Below are positions 37,501-48,418 of a DNA stretch of 64,000 nt, in pieces; within the stretch, counting starts at the first letter, position 1, and each line of letters begins with the position of its first letter. This DNA is from Kiritimatiellia bacterium (GTDB taxonomy: Bacteria > Verrucomicrobiota > Kiritimatiellia > PWTM01). The stretch spans positions 1 through 64,000 of the forward strand of contig JAOACR010000021.1 in assembly GCA_026417735.1 (NCBI GenBank). Direction: 5' to 3'. The notes beneath the pieces are model-generated. The model did no database searches, was not told where the DNA came from, and worked only from the letters and a program-made list of their open reading frames with translations. The translations under genes and the position numbers were made by a program.

Positions 37501-38834
37501 GCTACCAGGATCTGCGCACGGTGCAGACCGTGGAGCTGGTGGATGGTCGAGAGCAGCCGCGGTTCGTGGTGCTGAACAAGAACGGCGCGCTGATCGTGTA
37601 CGACGCGGACGGCCGCGAGCTGGAGCATCACACGCCGGTGATCGGCGCGGTGATCAGTGTGCCGGACGGCGGCACCGTGACGAAGGGTCAGCAGATTGTG
37701 AAGTGGGACCCGTACAGTGTGCCGATTCTGTCTGAGCACAGCGGTGTCGTCGAGTTTCGGGACTTTATTGAGGGGGTGACCGTCCGGCGCGAGAAGAACG
37801 AGATCGGCGCGGAAGAGACGGTGGTGACGGAGCATCGGGAGGATCTGCATCCTCAGATCCTGATCCGCGCGGAGCCGGGCGGAGAGGTGCTCGGCAGCTA
37901 TGCGATCCCCGCCGGAGCGCATGTGACGGTGGCGGACGGCCAGCGGGTGCACGCGGGGGCGATGATGGCGAAGACGCCGCGCAAGGTGGTCCGCACGAAA
38001 GACATCACCGGCGGTCTGCCGCGTGTGGCGGAGCTGTTCGAGGCCCGCAAGCCGAAGGACGCCGCCGAGATCGCGAAGATCGACGGCATCGTGGACTTTG
38101 GCGGCACGGTTCGCGGGCGGCGCCGCCTGCTGGTGCGCGATCCCACGACCGGGGATGTGGAAGAGCATCTGATCCCGCTGGGCAAGCACATCGTCGTGTT
38201 TCGCGGCGACCGGGTGAAAAAGGGGCAGCAGCTCACAGAGGGCCCGGTCGTTCCGCAGGAAGTGCTGGACGTGTGCGGGCCGAAGGAGCTGCAGGAGTAC
38301 CTGCTGAATGAGATTCAGGAGGTCTATCGTCTGCAGGGGGTAGAGATCAACGACAAGCACATTGAGATCATCGTCCGCCAGATGTTGCGGAAGGTGAGGA
38401 TCACCGACCCCGGGGATACCGAATTCCTCTGGAGCGAGCTGGTCGAGAAGTACCGTTTCCAGGAGGTGAACCGCCGCGCGGTGGCGGAGGGCAAGCGGCC
38501 GGCGGAGGCGCAGCCGGTGCTGCTGGGGATCACGAAGGCGGCGCTGGAAACGGAGAGCTTCATTTCGGCGGCGTCGTTCCAGGACACGACGCGAGTTTTG
38601 GCGGATGCGGCGACGCTGGGCCGGCGCGACTACCTGCACGGGTTCAAGGAGAACGTGATTCTGGGCCATCTGATTCCGGCGGGGACCGGTTTCCCGATGT
38701 ATCGCAACATCAAACTGGTGCCGCTGGCCGAGCCGATCGCGGTGGAAGACCTGCTGGGCGACCGGCTGCAGACCGCCGCGCCGGACGCGGCGATGCTGGC
38801 CTCGGCGATTCCCGAGGAGGACATGGAGAGCTGA
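34593..38834 (+). CDS. rpoC: DNA-directed RNA polymerase subunit beta-prime
   Basis: 1413 residues. The N-terminal zinc site reads [19 protein letters not shown] (about residues 71-89). [20 protein letters not shown] precedes the active centre NADFDGDQM (N463 to M471) with its three Mg-binding Asp. [19 protein letters not shown] is the bridge helix region and the second zinc site is [16 protein letters not shown] near residue 900. A typical sequence-insertion-bearing jaw follows, and the C-terminus has [24 protein letters not shown]. It pairs with rpoB in the same transcript. The spacer after it carries a promoter for rpsL. Confidence 0.98.
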   Translation: MADSLTSVVQQALGLAPESDFDSVSITLASPETIRSWSKGEVKNPETINYRTFKPEKGGLFCERIFGPTKDWECACGKYKRVKHKGVVCDRCLVEVTESRVRRERMGHIELAVPVSHIWFYKCTPSRMGLVLDLTGNQLERVLYYEDYIVVDPGDTALRPKQLLTEREYREAIDAYGEGTFRALMGAEAIRDLLKQVDLEKEIALLTEEMETTRSKPTRKKLTKRIKLLEGFLRSGSRPEWMVLEVLPVIPPDLRPLVPLEGGRFATSDLNDLYRRVINRNNRLKNLLQLKTPDVIIRNEKRMLQEAVDALFDNGRHGRPVTGAGNRPLKSLSDMLRGKQGRFRQNLLGKRVDYSGRAVIVVGPDLQMNQCGLPKKMALVLFEPFIIRRLKELGIVHTVRSAKKMIEREAPEVWDILEEVTRGHTVMLNRAPTLHRLSIQSFEPVLIEGEAIRIHPLVCTAYNADFDGDQMAVHVPLSVEAQLESRLLMLAPNNIFSPSSGRPITTPTQDIALGCYYLTSDSQAERIRQRQKGGAAPDEHLPLMTGPDEVHTAYDEGAVRIHDRIRLRNPCRGRSGVVYGDPNANVIVTTVGRVFFNEIWPPELGFVNSVVKKKDLGDMIRHCYRLAGHQETVRVLDRLKQLGFEFATRAGISIGMVDMIIPQEKAEILARARRQIAEVQAQYNRGVITDGERYNKIIDIWTHANQEVENVMYSALDRNIGEDGERRSELNPVFIMVDSGARGSRQQIRQLSGMRGLMAKPSGEIIERPILSNFREGLSVLEYFISTHGARKGLADTALKTADAGYLTRRLVDVAHDIIVVEEDCGTLNGIEVAAIIEGEDERLPLVQRIDGRTALDDIRDPQTGALIVAAGQEIDESAANRIVQAGFERVRIRSVLTCESVRGVCAKCYGRNPATNRPVALGEAVGIIAAQSIGEPGTQLTMRTFHIGGTASSVFKQPQIVARHDGILRYQDLRTVQTVELVDGREQPRFVVLNKNGALIVYDADGRELEHHTPVIGAVISVPDGGTVTKGQQIVKWDPYSVPILSEHSGVVEFRDFIEGVTVRREKNEIGAEETVVTEHREDLHPQILIRAEPGGEVLGSYAIPAGAHVTVADGQRVHAGAMMAKTPRKVVRTKDITGGLPRVAELFEARKPKDAAEIAKIDGIVDFGGTVRGRRRLLVRDPTTGDVEEHLIPLGKHIVVFRGDRVKKGQQLTEGPVVPQEVLDVCGPKELQEYLLNEIQEVYRLQGVEINDKHIEIIVRQMLRKVRITDPGDTEFLWSELVEKYRFQEVNRRAVAEGKRPAEAQPVLLGITKAALETESFISAASFQDTTRVLADAATLGRRDYLHGFKENVILGHLIPAGTGFPMYRNIKLVPLAEPIAVEDLLGDRLQTAAPDAAMLASAIPEEDMES

Positions 38835-38836
38835 CG

Positions 38837-38865
38837 TTGCGCGGCGCGGGAGCGCCGGTTAGAAT
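38837..38865 (+). promoter_or_regulatory. Internal sigma-70 promoter before rpsL
   Basis: TTGCGC (38837-38842), 17 bases, TAGAAT (38860-38865), in the 58-base rpoC-rpsL spacer. The predicted start near 38872 gives a 20-base leader to rpsL, allowing the str/S10 genes to be transcribed apart from rpoBC. Confidence 0.6.
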
Positions 38866-38892
38866 AGAGGTTTACCCCGAGGATCGAACGCG

Positions 38893-39282
38893 ATGCCGAC
38901 GATCAACCAACTGGTGCGGGCGGGGCGGCCGAGGCCCCGCCGCAAGAGCAAGTCACCGGCGCTGACCGGATGCCCGCAGCGGCGCGGCGTGTGTCTCGTT
39001 GTGAAGACGATGACGCCGAAGAAGCCGAACTCCGCGCTGCGCAAGATTGCGCGGGTGCGGCTCACCAACGGTTACGAGGTGACCGCGTACATTCCCGGCG
39101 AGGGTCACAATCTGCAGGAGCACAGCATGGTGCTGGTGCGGGGCGGGCGGGTGAAGGACCTGCCGGGCGTCCGCTACCACATCATCCGTGGCACGCTCGA
39201 CGCGTTGGGCGTGGAGAGCCGGCGTCGCAGCCGGTCGAAGTACGGAGCGAAGCGGCCGAAGGCCGCCGCCGCAAAGGGCTGA
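38893..39282 (+). CDS. rpsL: 30S ribosomal protein S12
   Basis: 129 residues. Starts [20 protein letters not shown], contains [20 protein letters not shown] and [20 protein letters not shown]. The two lysines altered in streptomycin-resistant mutants (in PKKPNS and GRVKDLPG) are present, so the sequence looks streptomycin-sensitive. S12 monitors codon-anticodon pairing at the A site. It starts the str gene block (rpsL-rpsG-fusA), with a promoter just upstream. Confidence 0.98.
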   Translation: MPTINQLVRAGRPRPRRKSKSPALTGCPQRRGVCLVVKTMTPKKPNSALRKIARVRLTNGYEVTAYIPGEGHNLQEHSMVLVRGGRVKDLPGVRYHIIRGTLDALGVESRRRSRSKYGAKRPKAAAAKG

Positions 39283-39298
39283 GGGGACCCGAGCTACC

Positions 39299-39772
39299 AT
39301 GGCACGACGTCGCAGAGCGGAACCGCGGCCGGTCACGCCGGACGCACAGTACAACAGCGAGCTGGTCGCGCACCTGATCACGACGGTGATGCGGCGCGGC
39401 AAGAAATCGGTCGCGCAGCGGATCGTCTATGGCGCGCTCGCGCAGCTTCGCGAGAAGGTGCCGGATCAGTCGCCGTTGGAGGTGCTGGCGCGTGCGGTGG
39501 AGAACGTGAAGCCCCGGCTCGAGGTGAAGTCGCGCCGGGTGGGTGGGGCGACGTATCAGGTGCCGGTGGAGGTGCCGGAGCGCCGTCAGCTCGCGCTCGC
39601 GTTGCGCTGGCTGCGGCAGTTTGCGTCCGCGCGGCGCGGCGTGCCGATGGAGCGCGCGCTGGCGCTGGAGATTCTTGACGCCTACAACAACACCGGCGCC
39701 GCGATCAAGAAGCGCGACGACACGCACAAGATGGCGCAGGCGAACAAGGCGTTTGCGCACTATCGCTGGTGA
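39299..39772 (+). CDS. rpsG: 30S ribosomal protein S7
   Basis: 157 residues from ATG 39299, 16 bases after rpsL. Motifs: [54 protein letters not shown] and the C-terminal [22 protein letters not shown]7 organises the head of the 30S subunit and binds 16S rRNA first in the 3' domain. Its length and ends are those of ordinary bacterial S7. Confidence 0.98.
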   Translation: MARRRRAEPRPVTPDAQYNSELVAHLITTVMRRGKKSVAQRIVYGALAQLREKVPDQSPLEVLARAVENVKPRLEVKSRRVGGATYQVPVEVPERRQLALALRWLRQFASARRGVPMERALALEILDAYNNTGAAIKKRDDTHKMAQANKAFAHYRW

Positions 39773-39781
39773 TGCTGACCG

Positions 39782-41920
39782 ATGGCCGCCGTGCTCGAAC
39801 CGATGCCCACCCGTCCGACGTCCGGCTCACCGGACGCCGCACCCGCGGCCACCGCGCGCCGCTGGCCGCTGGAGCGGGTGCGGAACATCGGCATCGTCGC
39901 GCACATTGATGCGGGCAAGACGACGCTGTCGGAGCGGATTTTGTTCTATTCGGGCCGTGTGCATCGGATGGGCGAGGTGCACGACGGCACCACCGTGATG
40001 GACTGGATGGACCAGGAGCAGGAGCGGGGCATCACGATCACGAGTGCGGCGACGACGTTGCGCTGGAGGGACTGCCAGATCAACCTGATCGACACACCCG
40101 GCCATGTGGATTTCACGGCGGAGGTCCAGCGCTCGCTGCGGGTGCTGGACGGGGCGATCGGCGTTTTTTGCGGCGTTGCGGGCGTGCAGCCGCAGTCGGA
40201 GACGGTCTGGCGGCAGGCGCGGCAGTACGGGGTGCCGTGCCTCGCGTTTGTGAACAAGATGGATCGCAAGGGGGCGGATTTCGCGGCAGCGGTGCGCAGC
40301 CTTCGGGAGCGGCTGGGGGCGGCGCCGGCGGTGATGCAGCTGCCGTGGGGGGCGGAGGAGGAGTTTCGAGGGGTGCTGGATCTGGTACGACGGCGCGCGC
40401 TCGAGTTCGACGAGGCGGCGCTCGGCGCGCGGGTAGTGGAGTCGCCGGTGCCGTCGGAGTACGTCGAGACGGTGGAGGCGGCGCGCGCGGAGCTTTGCGA
40501 GAGGGTCGCGGAGGCGGACGAGTCGACGCTGGCGCTGTATTTGGAAAATCCGGATCTCGCGCCGGAGGTGATTCTGGCCGGTCTGCGCCGTGCGACGATC
40601 GCGGGCCGCCTGCTGCCGGTGCTGTGCGGCAGCGCGCTGCGCAACCGGGGTGTGCAACCGCTGCTCGACGCGGTGGTGGACCTGTTGCCGTCGCCGCTGG
40701 ACGTGCCGCCGGTGCGCGGTCATCACCCGAAGACGGGGGCGGAGATCCAGCGGCGCGCGGACGACACGGAGCCGCTGGCGGCGCTGGTGTTCAAGATCGC
40801 GACGGATTCGTTTGTCGGGAAGCTCGCGTACGTGCGGGTGTACTCGGGCGTGCTGCATCGCGGTACGAACGTGTACCACCCGCGGCTGCGGCGCCGCGAG
40901 CGGGTGGCGCGGATCGTGCGGCTACACGCGAACCAGCGGGAGGAGATCGAGGAGCTGCGCGCGGGGGACATCGGCGGCATACCGGGGCTGCGCGCGTTTG
41001 CGACGGGGGACACGATTTGTGCGGAATCGCATCCGATTCTGCTGGAGCCGATCGCGTTTCCGGAGCCGGTGGTCTCGATGGCGATCGAGCCGCGGTCGCA
41101 GGCGGACCGTGCAGCGCTGGACGCGGCGCTGGCGGCGCTGGCGGACGAGGACCCGACCTTCCGCGTATCGACCGACCCGGAGACCGGCCAGACGCTGATC
41201 AGCGGGATGGGCGAGCTGCACCTGGAGGTGTTGCGCGAGCGGCTTGTGCGGGAGTTCAAGGTGCCCGCGAACGCGGGCCGGCCGATGGTGTCGTATCGGG
41301 AGACGGTGACGCGGCCGGCGGAGTCGGAGCATGAGTTTCACCGCGAAATTGCGGGTGCGATGCAGTTTGCGCGGGTGCGGGCGGCAGTGGCGCCGCGGGC
41401 GCGCGGCGAGGGGAACACGATTGCGGTCGAGGCCGGCGAGCGCGAGATTCCGGAGATGTTTCGCGGTGCGGTGGAGTCGGGCGTGCGGGATGCGCTGGCG
41501 ACCGGCCCGCTGGCGGGGTATGCGGTGGTGGACACCGCGGTGCGGATCACGGGGGGTGCCTGGCGGGAGGGGGACACGACCGAGATCGCGTTTCGGACCG
41601 CGGCGATGCTGGCGGTGCGCGAGGCGATGGCCGCCGCGGAGCCGGCGTTGCTGGAGCCGATCATGGCGCTGGAGATCGTTACGCCCGATGCGCATCTCGG
41701 CGACGTGCTGGCCGATTTGAATGCGCGGCGCGGCCGCGTGCGGCAGGTGGAGGCGCGCGAGGGCCTGACCACCATTCGTGCGGAGGCGCCATTGATCGAG
41801 CTGTTCGGGTATGCGACGACGCTGCGGTCGCTCACGCGCGGCCGTGCCACCCACAGCATGGAGCCGCGGCGGTTCGAGCGGGTGCCGGCGGCGCAGCAGG
41901 ATGCCATGATACGGCGGTAA
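39782..41920 (+). CDS. fusA: Elongation factor G
   Basis: 712 residues. A non-conserved N-terminal extension of about 20 residues precedes [20 protein letters not shown] (P-loop). Switch I is canonical here ([20 protein letters not shown]), unlike EF-Tu in the same cluster. [15 protein letters not shown] (DxPGH), [12 protein letters not shown] (NKMD) and the C-terminal domains [12 protein letters not shown] and [15 protein letters not shown] follow. EF-G moves tRNA and mRNA after peptide transfer. It is nine bases after rpsG; no strong ribosome binding site is visible, which suggests coupling. A second tuf copy, often found after fusA, is absent. Confidence 0.97.
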   Translation: MAAVLEPMPTRPTSGSPDAAPAATARRWPLERVRNIGIVAHIDAGKTTLSERILFYSGRVHRMGEVHDGTTVMDWMDQEQERGITITSAATTLRWRDCQINLIDTPGHVDFTAEVQRSLRVLDGAIGVFCGVAGVQPQSETVWRQARQYGVPCLAFVNKMDRKGADFAAAVRSLRERLGAAPAVMQLPWGAEEEFRGVLDLVRRRALEFDEAALGARVVESPVPSEYVETVEAARAELCERVAEADESTLALYLENPDLAPEVILAGLRRATIAGRLLPVLCGSALRNRGVQPLLDAVVDLLPSPLDVPPVRGHHPKTGAEIQRRADDTEPLAALVFKIATDSFVGKLAYVRVYSGVLHRGTNVYHPRLRRRERVARIVRLHANQREEIEELRAGDIGGIPGLRAFATGDTICAESHPILLEPIAFPEPVVSMAIEPRSQADRAALDAALAALADEDPTFRVSTDPETGQTLISGMGELHLEVLRERLVREFKVPANAGRPMVSYRETVTRPAESEHEFHREIAGAMQFARVRAAVAPRARGEGNTIAVEAGEREIPEMFRGAVESGVRDALATGPLAGYAVVDTAVRITGGAWREGDTTEIAFRTAAMLAVREAMAAAEPALLEPIMALEIVTPDAHLGDVLADLNARRGRVRQVEAREGLTTIRAEAPLIELFGYATTLRSLTRGRATHSMEPRRFERVPAAQQDAMIRR

Positions 41921-41931
41921 GCGAGGCGAAC

Positions 41932-42240
41932 ATGACGGGGCAACGGATACGGATTCGTCTGCGGGGTTACGATCACCGGGTGTTGGACCAGTCGGCGGCG
42001 GACATCGTCGAGACCGCGAAGCGCACGGGCGCGCGGGTGGCCGGTCCGATTCCGCTGCCGACCCGACACGAGCGGTTTTCGGTCAACCGGAGTCCCCACG
42101 CGGACAAGAAGTCGATGGACCAGTTTGAGATTCGGACGCACAAGCGAGTGCTGGACATCATCCGGCCGACGGCGCGGACGGTGGACGAGCTGAAGAAGCT
42201 GAACCTGCCGGCTGGCGTCGACATCAACATCAAGGTGTGA
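41932..42240 (+). CDS. rpsJ: 30S ribosomal protein S10
   Basis: 102 residues. [20 protein letters not shown] opens the protein, followed by [40 protein letters not shown] and [10 protein letters not shown] at the end. S10 is part of the 30S head and the NusG/NusE contact point for transcription-translation coupling. It begins the S10 gene block, which here follows fusA directly. Confidence 0.98.
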   Translation: MTGQRIRIRLRGYDHRVLDQSAADIVETAKRTGARVAGPIPLPTRHERFSVNRSPHADKKSMDQFEIRTHKRVLDIIRPTARTVDELKKLNLPAGVDINIKV

Positions 42241-42243
42241 CGA

Positions 42244-42879
42244 ATGAACGCGCTGATCGGGCGGAAGATCGGCATGACGCGCGTCTTTGATGCGGACGGG
42301 CGGCAGCTGTCGGTGACGGTGCTTCAGGCGGGGCCGTGCGTGGTGGTTCAGCGGAAGCGGGCGGATCGAGATGGGTACGACGCCGCGCAGCTGGGCTTTG
42401 AGCCGTGCAAGCCATCGCGGGCGACGCGCGCGGCGGTGGGGCACGCGAAGGCGGCGGGGGTGGGACCGTTTCGGGTGCTGCGGGAGGTGCCGCTGGATCC
42501 TGGTGAGGACCCGAAGCCGGGTGACACGGTCACGGCGGCGATTTTCTCGAAGGGCGAGCTCTTGGATGTGACCGGTGTGACAAAGGGGCGGGGCTTCCAG
42601 GGGGTGATGCGGCGGCACGGGATGGCGGGGCAGCCGGCGTCGCACGGTCATACGATGCATCGGCGTCCGGGGTCGGTGGGCATGCGCGAGCTGCCGGGGC
42701 ACATTTTGAAGAACAAGCGGATGCCGGGGCACATGGGGCACGTGCGTGTGACGGTGCAGCATTTGCGCGCGGTGGACGTCCGGCCGGAGGATCACCTGGT
42801 GCTGGTGCACGGCGCGGTGCCCGGCCCGGTGGGGGGCCTGGTGATGATCCGGCGGGCGCTGAAGAAGGCGGCGAAGTGA
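42244..42879 (+). CDS. rplC: 50S ribosomal protein L3
   Basis: 211 residues. [19 protein letters not shown] opens; the loop that reaches the peptidyl transferase centre reads [20 protein letters not shown], followed by [20 protein letters not shown] and [15 protein letters not shown]3 starts 50S assembly. The stop of rpsJ is three bases upstream, and the stop of rplC overlaps a possible GTG start for rplD (GTGA at 42876-42879). Confidence 0.97.
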   Translation: MNALIGRKIGMTRVFDADGRQLSVTVLQAGPCVVVQRKRADRDGYDAAQLGFEPCKPSRATRAAVGHAKAAGVGPFRVLREVPLDPGEDPKPGDTVTAAIFSKGELLDVTGVTKGRGFQGVMRRHGMAGQPASHGHTMHRRPGSVGMRELPGHILKNKRMPGHMGHVRVTVQHLRAVDVRPEDHLVLVHGAVPGPVGGLVMIRRALKKAAK

Positions 42880-42881
42880 TC

Positions 42882-43529
42882 ATGAGCAAGCTGGAGGTAC
42901 GGAATTTAAAGGGCGAGACAGTTGGTCACTACGAGTGGGACGACCACCGTCTGGTGACCGATCGCGGGGTTCAGGCGGTACACGATCTGGTCGTGGCGCG
43001 ACAGGCGACGCGGCGGGCCGGCACCGCGAACACGCGGGGCAAGGGGGAGGTGGCGGGCAGCAACCGGAAGCCGTGGCGGCAGAAGGGCACTGGCCGGGCG
43101 CGGGCGGGGTACCGCCGGTCGCCGATCTGGCGCGGCGGGGGGGTGGCTCACGGTCCCCATCCGCGCAGTTATGCGATGCGGGTGAACCGGAAGGCGGCGC
43201 GGCTGGCGTTCGCTCGGGCGGTGAGCGAGCGGATCGCTGCCGGCGAGGGGGTGGTGGTGGAGTCGCTGGAGATTCCGGAGCCGAAGACGCGGCACGTCGC
43301 CGAACTCGTGCGCTCGCTGGGTTCGCCGAGGAGCTTGTTGTTGCTGGCCGAGCCGGTGGGGCGGAATCTGCGGCTGGCGGCGCGGAACCTGCCGGGGGTG
43401 GAGGTGGCGGCGGCGAGGGACGTCGGCGTGGAGGCGGTGCTGCGTCCCGCGCGGATTGTTGCGACGCCGGCGGCGATGGACGTGCTGGCCGGCCGGATCG
43501 CGCCGGTGGTGGCGGGAGGTGCGCAATGA
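42882..43529 (+). CDS. rplD: 50S ribosomal protein L4
   Basis: 215 residues from ATG 42882; an in-frame GTG at 42876 would add two residues and overlap the rplC stop. Contains [40 protein letters not shown] and [20 protein letters not shown], which line the polypeptide exit tunnel. L4 also represses the S10 operon in enterobacteria. The start of rplW overlaps its stop (ATGA). Confidence 0.96.
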   Translation: MSKLEVRNLKGETVGHYEWDDHRLVTDRGVQAVHDLVVARQATRRAGTANTRGKGEVAGSNRKPWRQKGTGRARAGYRRSPIWRGGGVAHGPHPRSYAMRVNRKAARLAFARAVSERIAAGEGVVVESLEIPEPKTRHVAELVRSLGSPRSLLLLAEPVGRNLRLAARNLPGVEVAAARDVGVEAVLRPARIVATPAAMDVLAGRIAPVVAGGAQ

Positions 43530-43807
43530 AGCCGGCCGAGACGATCATTCGTCGCATGCTGGTGACCGAGAAGGGAACGCGGTTGCGCGAGGGCCGTCAA
43601 TACGTGTTTGAGGTTGCGCCGGACGCGAACAAGATCGAGATCCGCCGCGCGGTCGAGCAGCTGTTCAAGGTGCATGTGACCGCGGTGAACACGATGTGGC
43701 GGCGGGGCAAACTGAAGCGGGGGCGGACGCTACAGGCGGGCCGCACGCCGTCACGAAAGCGTGCGATTGTGACGCTTCGCGAGGGCGAGAAAATCGAGAT
43801 GACGTGA
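43526..43807 (+). CDS. rplW: 50S ribosomal protein L23
   Basis: 93 residues from ATG 43526. [59 protein letters not shown] are the L23 blocks. It lies at the tunnel exit and is the docking site for SRP and trigger factor. It overlaps rplD by four bases and precedes rplB by ten. Confidence 0.96.
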   Translation: MKPAETIIRRMLVTEKGTRLREGRQYVFEVAPDANKIEIRRAVEQLFKVHVTAVNTMWRRGKLKRGRTLQAGRTPSRKRAIVTLREGEKIEMT

Positions 43808-43817
43808 GGCGAGCACC

Positions 43818-44642
43818 ATGGCGCTGAAACGCTGTAAACCAGTCACGCCCGGCCGCCGGTTCGCCGAGCTGCCGACGTTCGAGGAGATCACCAAGGACCG
43901 TCCGGAGAAGTCGCTGCTGCGACCGCGGCGCAGCACCGGTGGCCGCAATATGTACGGCCGCATCACGGTGCGGCACCGCGGCGGCGGTCACAAGCGACGG
44001 TTGCGGGTGATCGACTTTCGCCGGGACAAGATCGGGATCCCAGCGAAAGTGGTCGCGATCGAGTACGATCCCAACCGCTCGGCGCGCATTGCGCTGTTGC
44101 ACTACGCGGACGGCGAAAAACGCTACATTCTGGCGCCGGAGGGGCTGCGGCCGGGGGCGACGGTGATGAGCGGCCCGGATGCGGAGCCGGCGATCGGCAA
44201 TGCGCTTCCGCTGAACAAAATTCCGTTGCGACTGCCGGTGCACAATGTTGAGCTGCGGCCGGGCGGCGGCGGCCAGCTGGCTCGCGCGGCGGGTGCAATG
44301 GTGGAACTGACGGCGATCGAGGGGGGATACGCGCTGTTGAAGCTGCGCTCGGGTGAAATTCGGCGGGTTCCTGAGACGTGCATGGCGACGATCGGTCAGG
44401 TCGGCAATCTCGATCATGCGAACGTCTCGCTCGGGAAGGCGGGGCGGCGGCGTTGGCTCGGCATTCGGCCGACGGTGCGGGGCGTCGCGATGAACCCGGT
44501 GGACCATCCGATGGGCGGTGGTGAGGGGCGCACGTCGGGCGGTGGGCCGCCGGTGTCGCCGTGGGGTGTGCAGACGAAGGGCAAGCGGACCCGGCGGCGT
44601 CGGAAGCCCTCGAGCCGGTTCATTGTGAAGCGGAGAGATTGA
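43818..44642 (+). CDS. rplB: 50S ribosomal protein L2
   Basis: 274 residues, standard length. [20 protein letters not shown] near residue 38, then [20 protein letters not shown], and the C-terminal [20 protein letters not shown] containing the conserved His required for peptidyl transfer. L2 supports subunit joining and the catalytic centre. Gaps to neighbours are 10 and 3 bases. Confidence 0.98.
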   Translation: MALKRCKPVTPGRRFAELPTFEEITKDRPEKSLLRPRRSTGGRNMYGRITVRHRGGGHKRRLRVIDFRRDKIGIPAKVVAIEYDPNRSARIALLHYADGEKRYILAPEGLRPGATVMSGPDAEPAIGNALPLNKIPLRLPVHNVELRPGGGGQLARAAGAMVELTAIEGGYALLKLRSGEIRRVPETCMATIGQVGNLDHANVSLGKAGRRRWLGIRPTVRGVAMNPVDHPMGGGEGRTSGGGPPVSPWGVQTKGKRTRRRRKPSSRFIVKRRD

Positions 44643-44645
44643 GCG

Positions 44646-44930
44646 ATGTCGAGATCCTTGAAGAAGGGGCCGTTTGTGGATGAGCACCTGCGTCGCAAGG
44701 TGGAGCGGGCGCGCGCGACGGCGGACCGGCGGCCGATCAAGACGTGGTCGCGCCGGTCGATGATCACCCCCGAGTTCGTCGGGCAGACGTTTCTGGTGCA
44801 CAACGGTCGTACTTTTGTGTCCGTGTATGTGACGGAGAACATGGTGGGCCACCGGCTCGGCGAGTTTGCGCCGACTCGCACGTTCCGCAAGCACGGCGTG
44901 GCAACGGACAAGACGGTGGCGTTGAAGTAG
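44646..44930 (+). CDS. rpsS: 30S ribosomal protein S19
   Basis: 94 residues. [20 protein letters not shown] opens, then [40 protein letters not shown] and [13 protein letters not shown], all typical of S19, which binds S13 in the 30S head. The 86-base gap after it is one of the largest in the S10 block and contains a promoter. Confidence 0.97.
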   Translation: MSRSLKKGPFVDEHLRRKVERARATADRRPIKTWSRRSMITPEFVGQTFLVHNGRTFVSVYVTENMVGHRLGEFAPTRTFRKHGVATDKTVALK

Positions 44931-44942
44931 CGGCGGCGCCAG

Positions 44943-44971
44943 TTGCAGGCGGCGGTGCGGTTGCCTATACT
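44943..44971 (+). promoter_or_regulatory. Internal sigma-70 promoter before rplV
   Basis: TTGCAG (44943-44948), 17 bases, TATACT (44966-44971), in the rpsS-rplV spacer. The predicted start near 44978 leaves a 39-base leader. Its close match to consensus suggests real extra transcription of the genes from rplV on. Confidence 0.65.
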
Positions 44972-45016
44972 GGCCGGCCGCGTCTGCGCGGGACGGGTTC
45001 CGCGGGGAAGTGGATT

Positions 45017-45361
45017 ATGGACATTGTCGCGACGACGAAATACGTGCGGCTGTCGCCACGGAAGGCTCGGGATTTGGCGCGCGAGCTGAAGGGGCGGCCG
45101 GTGTCGGTCGCGCTCGCGTTGCTGAGCGCCAGCGAGCGGCGGGCCGCGTACTGGCTGGGCAAGACGCTGCGGTCGGCGATCGGGAACGCGACGAACAATC
45201 GCAATCTGAATGCGGAGCGGCTGGTGGTGAAGGAAGCGGTGATCGAGGAGGGGCCGAGGTTGAAGCGGTGGATGCCGGTCGCGCGCGGCGCGGCGCACCC
45301 GATCCAGCATCGGTTCAGCCATGTGCGGGTGGTGTTGACGGAGGCGGGAAGCTCGAAGTAG
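45017..45361 (+). CDS. rplV: 50S ribosomal protein L22
   Basis: 114 residues from ATG 45017. MDIVATTKYVRLSPRKARDL, then KTLRSAIGNATNNRNLNAER and the tunnel loop IEEGPRLKRWMPVARGAAHP followed by IQHRFSHVRVVL. L22 lines the exit tunnel. It is the first gene after the internal promoter at 44943-44971. Confidence 0.97.
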   Translation: MDIVATTKYVRLSPRKARDLARELKGRPVSVALALLSASERRAAYWLGKTLRSAIGNATNNRNLNAERLVVKEAVIEEGPRLKRWMPVARGAAHPIQHRFSHVRVVLTEAGSSK

Positions 45362-45388
45362 CGCCGCCACACGGGAAAGGGGTGTTCG

Positions 45389-46069
45389 GTGGGTCAGAAA
45401 GCCAATCCGATCGGGATGCGGGTGACCGTCACCAAGGCGTGGCGGTCCCGGTGGTTTGCGGACCGGCGAATGTACGGGCTGTTCGCGGTCGAGGACGACC
45501 GGATCCGGCGATGGACGCTGGAGCGTTTCAAAGACGCGGCGATTTCGGAGATTGAGATTGAGCGGCACGGGAATCTGGTGCGGCTGACGATCCACACGGC
45601 GCGCCCGGGGGTGGTGGTGGGGCGGCGGGGCAGCGAGGACCGTCGCGAGGAACTTCGGAAGCTTCTGGCGGAGCGCACGAAGCGGGACGTGTATGTGGAC
45701 GTGCAGGAGGTGCACCATCCCGAGCGCAATGCGCAGTTGGTCGCGGAAGGAATTGCGGCGCAGCTGGTACGGCGGGTGTCGTTCCGGCGTGCGATGAAGC
45801 GGGCGGCGGACCTGGCGATGGAGGCCGGGGCGGAGGGTATCCGGATCCAGGTGGCCGGCCGCCTGGGCGGTGCGGAGCTGGCGCGCACGGAGGGGCTACG
45901 CCGCGGCAAGGTGCCGCTGCACACGCTGCGCGAGAACATTGACTACGGCTTTGCGGAGGCGCGGACGGTGGCGGGGCAGATCGGCGTGAAGGTGTGGATC
46001 TGCAACCGGACGGACGACCGGACCGCGCCGGCTGGGCGAAAGGAGCGTGCGTATGCCGCTCATGCCTAA
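45389..46069 (+). CDS. rpsC: 30S ribosomal protein S3
   Basis: 226 residues from GTG 45389, with an AAAGGGG purine run upstream. [20 protein letters not shown], the KH domain text [19 protein letters not shown], and [20 protein letters not shown] are typical of S3, which sits at the mRNA entry and has helicase activity. Its end overlaps rplP by 17 bases. Confidence 0.97.
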   Translation: MGQKANPIGMRVTVTKAWRSRWFADRRMYGLFAVEDDRIRRWTLERFKDAAISEIEIERHGNLVRLTIHTARPGVVVGRRGSEDRREELRKLLAERTKRDVYVDVQEVHHPERNAQLVAEGIAAQLVRRVSFRRAMKRAADLAMEAGAEGIRIQVAGRLGGAELARTEGLRRGKVPLHTLRENIDYGFAEARTVAGQIGVKVWICNRTDDRTAPAGRKERAYAAHA

Positions 46070-46475
46070 GCGGGTGAAGTATCGGAAGCAGCAGCGCGGC
46101 TCACGGCGAGGCATTGCGCAGTCTGGCAATACGCTGGCGTTTGGGGAGTATGGGCTGCAGTCGCTCGGGCGCGGGTGGGTGACCGCGACGCAGCTGGAGG
46201 CGTGTCGGGTGGCGATCAACCGGTTCATCAAGCGGAAGGGCCGGGTTTGGTTGCGGGTGTTTCCCGACAAGCCGGTGACCAAGAAGCCGCTTGAAACGCG
46301 CATGGGGAAGGGAAAGGGCGCGGTCGAGGCATGGGTCGCGGTGGTGCGGCCGGGCACGATGTTGTTCGAAATGGACGGTGTGCCCGCGGAAACCGCGCGC
46401 GAGGCGCTACGGCTGGCGGCGTTCAAGCTGCCGGTGCATTCGCGCTTTGTGTCACGGCACGCGTTGGTGCGGTAA
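46053..46475 (+). CDS. rplP: 50S ribosomal protein L16
   Basis: 140 residues from ATG 46053 (AAGGAG eight bases upstream). [60 protein letters not shown] and [19 protein letters not shown] are the L16 blocks. It binds near the A-site tRNA elbow. It overlaps the end of rpsC. Confidence 0.97.
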   Translation: MPLMPKRVKYRKQQRGSRRGIAQSGNTLAFGEYGLQSLGRGWVTATQLEACRVAINRFIKRKGRVWLRVFPDKPVTKKPLETRMGKGKGAVEAWVAVVRPGTMLFEMDGVPAETAREALRLAAFKLPVHSRFVSRHALVR

Positions 46476-46494
46476 GGCGCACGGAGAACCGGCA

Positions 46495-46692
46495 ATGAAG
46501 GCGCGAGCGATCCGCGAATGGACCGACGATGAGCTGCGCGTGCAGATCGAGCAAGCGCGGCGCGAGCTGTTCAACCTGCGGATGCAGCCGGCAGTGGGGC
46601 GGCTGGAGCGCCCCTCGCGCATTCGCGAGGTGCGGCGGGACCTGGCCCGGATGGAGACGGTGCGGACCGAACGGAGGAAAGCGAAAACATGA
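46495..46692 (+). CDS. rpmC: 50S ribosomal protein L29
   Basis: 65 residues from ATG 46495. A helical hairpin with [40 protein letters not shown] and [16 protein letters not shown], the usual L29 layout. It sits by L23 at the tunnel exit. ATGA overlap with rpsQ. Confidence 0.95.
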   Translation: MKARAIREWTDDELRVQIEQARRELFNLRMQPAVGRLERPSRIREVRRDLARMETVRTERRKAKT

Positions 46693-46988
46693 CGACGACC
46701 GGCACAGCGACGCCGGCGCGCGGCCGCCGCAAGGAGAGGATTGGCGAGGTGGTGAGCGACCGGATGGCGAAGACGATCGTCGTGCGGGTGGAGCGTCGCC
46801 AGCGTCATCCGCTGTACGAGAAGGAGATCCGCGCCTATTCGAAGTTTTACGCGCATGACGAGGCCGGTCTCGCCCGGGTGGGCGACCGGGTGCGGATCGT
46901 GGAAACGCGGCCGCTGAGCCGGCTGAAGCGATGGCGTCTGGTCGAGGTGATCGAGCGGGCGCCCCGGAGCGGGGAGGACGCGCGATGA
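46689..46988 (+). CDS. rpsQ: 30S ribosomal protein S17
   Basis: 99 residues, a little longer than the usual 84 because of a short N-terminal lead. [60 protein letters not shown] and [16 protein letters not shown] give the S17 OB fold. It overlaps rpmC and rplN by four bases each. Confidence 0.96.
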   Translation: MTTTGTATPARGRRKERIGEVVSDRMAKTIVVRVERRQRHPLYEKEIRAYSKFYAHDEAGLARVGDRVRIVETRPLSRLKRWRLVEVIERAPRSGEDAR

Positions 46989-47350
46989 TTGGGTTGCGGA
47001 CGACGATGGAAGTCGCAGACAACACTGGCGCGCAGCGCGCGCAGTGTATTCGGGTGCTTGGCCACGTGCGCGACTATGCGCGGGTGGGCGATGTGATCCG
47101 CGTTACGATCAAGGAGGCGACACCGGGTGGGATGGTGAAAAAGGGCGACGTGGTTCGGGCGGTCGTGGTGCGGACGCGCCAGCCGACGCGTCGGCCGGAC
47201 GGTTCTACAGTGCGGTTTGACTCGAACGCGGTGGTGCTGGTGGATGACCAAATGAACCCTCGTGGTACGCGGATTTTTGGCCCGGTGGCTCGGGAGCTGC
47301 GGGAGCGCGAGTTCATGAAGATCGTGTCGCTGGCGCCGGAGGTGGTGTGA
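46985..47350 (+). CDS. rplN: 50S ribosomal protein L14
   Basis: 121 residues from ATG 46985. [66 protein letters not shown] and [20 protein letters not shown] are standard L14. It lies at the subunit interface and binds RsfS. It overlaps rpsQ by four bases. Confidence 0.97.
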   Translation: MIGLRTTMEVADNTGAQRAQCIRVLGHVRDYARVGDVIRVTIKEATPGGMVKKGDVVRAVVVRTRQPTRRPDGSTVRFDSNAVVLVDDQMNPRGTRIFGPVARELREREFMKIVSLAPEVV

Positions 47351-47351
47351 G

Positions 47352-47639
47352 ATGAGGGGACGGCGTCGGCGGTCTACTCCGTCGCCCGTGCCGTTCAAGC
47401 GGGGTGACGTGGTGTATGTGATTTCGGGCGATGACCGTGGCCGCACCGGCAAGGTGCTGCAGGTGCTGCGGCGTGAGGGGCGCGTGGTGGTGGAGGGGAT
47501 CAACCTTGTGCGCAAACACCTTCGGAAGTCACCCGAGCACCCGAAGGGAGCGATTGTGAGCGTCGAAGCGCCGCTGCCGGCCTGCAAGTTGAGGCGGTTT
47601 GATCCGGAGCGCGCGTCCGCGTCGAAGAAGACCGGCTGA
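47352..47639 (+). CDS. rplX: 50S ribosomal protein L24
   Basis: 95 residues. FKRGDVVYVISGDDRGRTGK (KOW motif), VVVEGINLVRKHLRKSPEHP and PKGAIVSVEAPLPACKL. Shorter than some L24 proteins at the C-terminus but complete in the KOW domain. It nucleates 50S assembly. The start lies one base after the rplN stop. Confidence 0.95.
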   Translation: MRGRRRRSTPSPVPFKRGDVVYVISGDDRGRTGKVLQVLRREGRVVVEGINLVRKHLRKSPEHPKGAIVSVEAPLPACKLRRFDPERASASKKTG

Positions 47640-47660
47640 TCGCGAACGGCAGGAGTGACC

Positions 47661-48209
47661 ATGGCGGCGTATCTGAAGGAGTTGTATCGGACGCGGGTGG
47701 TGCCGGAGATGGCGAAGGCGCGCGGCTATGCGAACCCGCTGCGGGTGCCGCGGCTTCGGAAGATTGTGGTGAACATGGGGTTTGATGCGGACACCGACCG
47801 CGACACGATGAAGGCGCTGACGGAGGATCTGGCGAAGATCACCGGTCAGCGTCCGCTGGTTACACATGCGCGCAAAAGCATTTCGAATTTCCGGTTGCGC
47901 GCGGGCATGCCGATTGGCGCGAAGGTGACGCTGCGGGGTGACCGGATGTACGAGTTTTTGCACCGTCTGATTGTGGCGGCGCTGCCGCGGATTCGGGACT
48001 TCCGGGGTGTGTCGCCGCGCGGGTTCGATGGGCGGGGTTCCTATTCACTGGGTGTGCGAGAGCAGACGATTTTTCCTGAGATCAATCCCGATCACATCAA
48101 GCGGGTGCAGGGCATGGACATCACGCTGGTGACCAGCGCCCGCACCGACGACGAGGCTCGCGAGCTGCTGGAGCGGCTGGGCATGCCATTTGCGAAACAG
48201 GGGGCGTAA
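47661..48209 (+). CDS. rplE: 50S ribosomal protein L5
   Basis: 182 residues from ATG 47661; an in-frame GTG six bases upstream is possible. [80 protein letters not shown] and the final [19 protein letters not shown] are L5 features. It binds 5S rRNA. Confidence 0.97.
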   Translation: MAAYLKELYRTRVVPEMAKARGYANPLRVPRLRKIVVNMGFDADTDRDTMKALTEDLAKITGQRPLVTHARKSISNFRLRAGMPIGAKVTLRGDRMYEFLHRLIVAALPRIRDFRGVSPRGFDGRGSYSLGVREQTIFPEINPDHIKRVQGMDITLVTSARTDDEARELLERLGMPFAKQGA

Positions 48210-48213
48210 GACC

Positions 48214-48399
48214 GTGGCGACAAAAGCGTGGAGAGCGAAGCAGCAACGGCCGCCGAAGTTTCGGGTTCGCGCGTACAACCGTTGTGAGCGGTGCGGGCGA
48301 CGGCGGGCGTATTGGCGCAAGTTCCGGATGTGTCGGATCTGCGTGCGGGAGCTGGCGCAGGCGGGGCGGCTGCCCGGCGTCATCAAGGCGAGCTGGTGA
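48214..48399 (+). CDS. rpsN: 30S ribosomal protein S14 (zinc form)
   Basis: 61 residues from GTG 48214, four bases after the rplE stop. [20 protein letters not shown] precedes [20 protein letters not shown], the two CxxC pairs of the short zinc-binding S14, and the end is [18 protein letters not shown]. The short C-plus form contrasts with the 100-residue form of enterobacteria. Confidence 0.96.
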   Translation: MATKAWRAKQQRPPKFRVRAYNRCERCGRRRAYWRKFRMCRICVRELAQAGRLPGVIKASW

Positions 48400-48418
48400 G
48401 CCGGCGGGAGTTTTGACG

